Below the pieces are notes generated by a model. It did no database searches, was not told the DNA's origin, and was given only the letters and a program-made list of their open reading frames with translations. The position numbers were made by a program, and so were the translations under genes. A stretch of DNA of 64,000 nucleotides from Agromyces albus (lineage in GTDB: Bacteria; Actinomycetota; Actinomycetes; Actinomycetales; Microbacteriaceae): positions 98,372 to 162,371 of the forward strand of contig NZ_SDPN01000004.1 of NCBI RefSeq assembly GCF_004134825.1. Direction: 5' to 3'. Shown in pieces: positions 61,246 to 64,000 of the stretch (positions within the stretch are counted from its first letter, which is position 1; every line of letters starts with the position of its first letter).

Positions 61246-61653
61246 GTGATCAACGAGGATTGGCTGCCGCACCGGCGCGCCATCGACGGCGAGCTCGCCG
61301 GCTACCTCGTGCCCGCGGCGGGTGAGCCGGGGCGATTCGCACCGGTGACGATCATCGGCACGATCATCGAGCCCGAGACGGGGCCGCTTCCCGAGGCGGA
61401 GGCGAGAGCGCTCGTCGAGGCGCGGGGGCTCGAGGAGCTCCACGGGCGCTGGTGGGCGGAGCTTCCGGCGCCGCTCCTGCCCGGAGTGCTCGATGCCTCC
61501 AATCCCGTCGCCGGCTGGGAGTGGCGCCTCGTCGTGATCGTCGAGGCGGATGAAGAGCGGTGCGTCATCCGGCCGCAGGACCCGGCCCGTGAGGAGCTCG
61601 AGTCGAGTGCGGTGCTGCCCGTGCCCGTCGGTGAGTTGCTGCGCCCAGAGTGA
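61246..61653 (+). CDS. conserved hypothetical protein with a recently changed C-terminus
   Basis: 135 residues, leaderless GTG start. Mostly beta-strand pattern (GYLVPAAGEPGRFAPVTIIGTII, EWRLVVIVEADEERCVI); no membrane segment or known domain. The stop codon is created by an exact 19-bp tandem duplication (61631-61668): without it the frame would run on to about 61762 with an Arg/Ser-rich tail. Family unknown to me. Confidence 0.7.
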   Translation: MINEDWLPHRRAIDGELAGYLVPAAGEPGRFAPVTIIGTIIEPETGPLPEAEARALVEARGLEELHGRWWAELPAPLLPGVLDASNPVAGWEWRLVVIVEADEERCVIRPQDPAREELESSAVLPVPVGELLRPE

Positions 61654-61668
61654 GTTGCTGCGCCCAGA
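61631..61668. repeat. 19-bp perfect tandem duplication across a stop codon
   Basis: GTGAGTTGCTGCGCCCAGA occurs at 61631-61649 and again, unchanged, at 61650-61668. As 19 is not a multiple of three, the second copy shifts the frame and brings in the stop of the hypothetical gene. Confidence 0.9.
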
Positions 61669-61677
61669 GCGCCCGGC

Positions 61678-62067
61678 TCAGCGGCGAGCGCGCTCGCCGC
61701 GGCGGATCAGGGCGACGAGCCCGAACACCATGACGAGCACGCCGAGCGCGAGCAGCGCGTAGAGCCCCGCTGCGAGCGGGCTGAGGTTGGCGAACGCCGA
61801 GCCGACGGCATCGCGGCGGGCGGGCTCGGCGATGACCCAGAGCGTCGTCGCCGCGAGGGCGCCGTAGAGAAGGCTCCAGACGAGTGCGCCCCAGCGCACC
61901 GTCGGTCGGGCGATCGCGGTCGACCGATCGGATGCGTCGGCGCCCGTCGAGCCGGCCCCGTCACCCGTGAGCGTCTCCGTGAACGATTCCTGGCCGAAGA
62001 CCGAGGTCGCCGCCGTCGCCGACGTGTTCGGATCCTCCGAGCCCGTTCGCGCGTTCGTCTCGCTCAT
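61678..62067 (-). CDS. hypothetical membrane protein with two transmembrane segments
   Basis: 129 residues. A Thr/Ser-rich hydrophilic N-terminus of about 55 residues, then two membrane segments (about 59-80 and 98-120) and a basic C-terminus, RRGERARR. ATG 62067 overlaps the stop of the PspC-like gene by 4 bp, so it probably works with it at the membrane. No known domain. Confidence 0.75.
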   Translation of the reverse strand: MSETNARTGSEDPNTSATAATSVFGQESFTETLTGDGAGSTGADASDRSTAIARPTVRWGALVWSLLYGALAATTLWVIAEPARRDAVGSAFANLSPLAAGLYALLALGVLVMVFGLVALIRRGERARR

Positions 62068-63755
62068 CGCCCTGCCTCCTCGTGGATGGTCACGTAGATC
62101 GTGCCCGATTGCTGTTGACGCACGGTGAGGGTCGCGTCGCTCGACGCACCGGGGTCGCCGCCGAGCGTGAAGATCCGCCCTTCACCGCCGAGCGCGGGCT
62201 CGGATCTCGCGGCCCCGGTGTTCGAGTAGCTCACCACCTGCACTCGGCCCGCATCGCGCGCGTCGAGAGTGACCCGGGTTCCGTCGAGGATCGTGAGATG
62301 CACGTCGCCGACGCCTTGCGTGAGCTCGATCTCGGGAGTGCCCGGAGCCGCCTCGAGCTCCGCGAAAGCGGTGAGGTGCGCGTCGCCGATGGGTTGCACG
62401 AAGGTGCCCGACCTCACCAACGGAATTCCGAACGACGGCGGAATGATCGTCACGGCGGATGCCACGCTCGCACCGAGCATCACGACGGTGGTCACGGTCG
62501 TGGCGAACGCGAGGAACCCGCTCCGACGGCGGCTCACGGCCGCCACGAACATGCCGAGTGCGAGCGTGAGGGTCGCCACGGCGAGCGACACCGCGACGAT
62601 GTGACCACTGAGATCGGCGGAGCCGACTGCCCAGATCGCCCCGACGGACCCCGCGATGACGGCGAGGCCGAGCACGGTGAACACATAGGCGGCACTCGCT
62701 CGCGGCCGCTCCGCACGTCGCACCCGGCGAGCCTCGTCGGCCTGCGCGGCGAGCGCGAGCGCCTTCGCCTTGTTCTCGGCGGCGGCCTGGGCGCGGGCGG
62801 CACGATCGGCGTCCTGCTGGGTGCGCTTCCACTCCTCGTGCGACGTGCGCCAGGCCTCGTGCTGGGCGCGCCACTCCGCGAGGGCTGCGGCGTCGGCGCC
62901 CTCGGCCGGCACAGGGGGCTCGGGCGTCGTACCGGCGGCACCGGCGGCAACTGATGGGACGACGGATGCCGCGGCAGGCCCTGCAGCCACGGGAGGCGCG
63001 GCGTACACCGCGGTCGTCGCCGTCGCGGCATCCGTCGCCGTGGGAGCCGTCCCCGGAGCGGCGGCGGCACTCGCGGAAGCCATTCGCGGCGCTGCACCGC
63101 CGCCCGGGGAGGTAGAGGAGGCAGTGGAGGTGGAGGAGGCAGGGGAAACGGGCGAGGTCTGTGCGGCCCGGCGAATGAGCCAGGCGACGAGCGCGATGGC
63201 GCCCGCGATGACGGCGAGCACCCAGAGCACGCGGAACGGGGTGAGCACGTCGACACCGCCGAACCAGATCGACGGCCACTCGGGCCACCAGCGCCAGCCG
63301 AGCCACCCGTCCTGCACGATCGGAAGCATCCCGATCACGCCCATCACGGCGATGCCGACGATCGCCGGGTCGACGGTGCCGCGCAGCAGTCGCTCGAGGT
63401 GGATCTCGCCCTCGGCATCGGGCAGCAGCAGCCACGCGATCGCGTAGAGCAGCACGAGCGGGGCGCCGAACAGAGCGATCACCACGACGATGCCGCGCAC
63501 GATGAGCGGGTCGATGCCGAGGCGGGCGCCGATGCCGGCGCAGACGCCGCCGAGCCACCCGGCGCGGCGCGGCAGGCCGAGTCGGTGAAGCCAGGCGTAG
63601 AACCCGGTGCCCGGCGCGGGTGTCGCCGCGCCGGGAGCACCGGAGGATGGAGCCGACCCGCCCGCCCCGTTGCCAGGCGGTCCGGCCGCCGCGGAGTCCC
63701 CGTTCACGTCGTCCGGCGCTGGGCCTGCCTCGGGGGCGGTGTGGTTCGTCTCCAT
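62064..63755 (-). CDS. PspC-domain membrane protein with C-terminal toastrack-like domain
   Basis: 563 residues. Pro/Ala-rich N-terminal tail (1-48); PspC domain at about 55-115 (RRAGWLGGVCAGIGARLGIDPLIVRG, then a membrane helix); several more membrane segments (about 130-150, 172-195, 365-425). In between lies a long Ala/Thr/Pro-rich linker and a charged helix (EWRAQHEAWRTSHEEWKR). The C-terminal 110 residues are beta-rich (IELTQGVGDVHLTILDGTRV), like the domain after LiaF-type membrane anchors. Probable envelope-stress sensor; it is divergent from another PspC-domain gene. Confidence 0.82.
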   Translation of the reverse strand: METNHTAPEAGPAPDDVNGDSAAAGPPGNGAGGSAPSSGAPGAATPAPGTGFYAWLHRLGLPRRAGWLGGVCAGIGARLGIDPLIVRGIVVVIALFGAPLVLLYAIAWLLLPDAEGEIHLERLLRGTVDPAIVGIAVMGVIGMLPIVQDGWLGWRWWPEWPSIWFGGVDVLTPFRVLWVLAVIAGAIALVAWLIRRAAQTSPVSPASSTSTASSTSPGGGAAPRMASASAAAAPGTAPTATDAATATTAVYAAPPVAAGPAAASVVPSVAAGAAGTTPEPPVPAEGADAAALAEWRAQHEAWRTSHEEWKRTQQDADRAARAQAAAENKAKALALAAQADEARRVRRAERPRASAAYVFTVLGLAVIAGSVGAIWAVGSADLSGHIVAVSLAVATLTLALGMFVAAVSRRRSGFLAFATTVTTVVMLGASVASAVTIIPPSFGIPLVRSGTFVQPIGDAHLTAFAELEAAPGTPEIELTQGVGDVHLTILDGTRVTLDARDAGRVQVVSYSNTGAARSEPALGGEGRIFTLGGDPGASSDATLTVRQQQSGTIYVTIHEEAGR

Positions 63756-63871
63756 GCCTCGATGCTGGCAGTGCTGACGGATGCCGCGCCATGGGGTGGA
63801 TCCCTGATTCGACCCTGACTCGGGCGGCCCCGCCCGGGGTCATCGCGCGCGCGTCTGCTTGGATGGCTGGC

Positions 63872-64000
63872 ATGGAGTCGCCGCCCCTGCCCCGCATGAC
63901 GCGGCCGCGGTCGTGCGTGGCCACCGGCGTCGCGGCCGGCCTGGCCGAGCACCTCGGCTGGCCCGTCGGCGTCGTGCGCGCGGCATTCGTGGTGCTCTCG
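63872..64000 (+). CDS. PspC-domain protein, probably a sensor histidine kinase (5' end only)
   Basis: The first 43 codons of a gene cut by the window end. MTRPRSCVATGVAAGLAEHLGWP and VGVVRAAFVVLS form the start of a PspC domain. In actinobacteria a PspC-domain histidine kinase typically lies divergent from a PspC/LiaF-like gene as here, which suggests the kinase identity; the kinase part is not visible. ATG 63872 has no strong ribosome site. Confidence 0.7.
   Translation, partial: MESPPLPRMTRPRSCVATGVAAGLAEHLGWPVGVVRAAFVVLS

Overview
The window is a stretch of chromosome from a high-GC actinobacterium. Codons end almost always in G or C, neighbouring genes often overlap by four bases (ATGA), several promoters sit six bases before a start codon (leaderless transcripts), and the words GGCATCC/GGATGCC recur everywhere. 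Together with the hadA-hadB-murB order and the CUT1 sugar transporters without their own ATPase, this points to the Microbacteriaceae (Agromyces or Microbacterium-like). The family call is an inference from style; no rRNA, tRNA or other phylogenetic marker was recognised.

Layout. 1-9.5 kb: a TetR regulator; a secreted ThuA-like protein; a zinc alcohol dehydrogenase divergent from an IlvD/Edd sugar-acid dehydratase; then a MocR regulator plus phosphotransferase divergent from a DapA-family aldolase/lyase and an MFS transporter. 9.7-11.5 kb: a small conserved hypothetical gene facing two overlapping GAF-ANTAR RNA-binding regulators. 11.7-21.8 kb: a polysaccharide or uronic-acid locus. A heparinase II/III lyase and a DeoR/LacI hybrid regulator diverge from a six-gene operon (D-2-hydroxyacid dehydrogenase, DUF2264 protein, sugar-binding lipoprotein, two permeases, DUF624 protein). 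21.8-31.3 kb: a HesB-like protein, then a second sugar ABC operon (binding protein, two permeases, DUF624) divergent from a LacI regulator that is followed by a GH36 alpha-galactosidase and a GH43 beta-xylosidase/arabinosidase. Neither sugar ABC system carries an ATPase gene, so both presumably use a shared MsiK-type ATPase encoded elsewhere.

31.4-39.4 kb holds mostly stand-alone genes: a DEAD-box helicase, an alpha/beta hydrolase, a cyclic-nucleotide-type phosphodiesterase, a Stealth-family phosphosugar transferase, a 55-residue membrane protein and a fatty acid desaturase. 39.5-51.8 kb is the most interesting part. It has an FMN reductase, an NtaA/DszA-type flavin monooxygenase, a peptide/nickel-type ABC transporter, a second luciferase-like monooxygenase, two carboxymuconolactone-decarboxylase/AhpD-type proteins, a cysteine-desulfurase-like enzyme and a BASS-family transporter. 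The parts look like a system that imports an organosulfur (or similar) compound, oxidatively cleaves it and handles the released sulfur. Four promoters in the cluster share an upstream TGAC box at fixed distance from the -10, which suggests one regulon.

51.8-64 kb: two unrelated small genes (a membrane protein and an FBP zinc-finger protein), an SGNH hydrolase, a DUF1918 protein, a PucR regulator divergent from gabT-gabD (GABA degradation to succinate), the hadA-hadB-murB operon, a hypothetical gene with a 19-bp tandem duplication across its stop codon, and a PspC-type envelope-stress pair divergent from the first 43 codons of a further PspC-domain protein cut by the window end.

Two patterns run through the whole window: each of the three ABC binding-protein genes is followed by a strong perfect hairpin before the first permease gene, and many promoters have a TAGNNT -10 element six or seven bases before the start codon.
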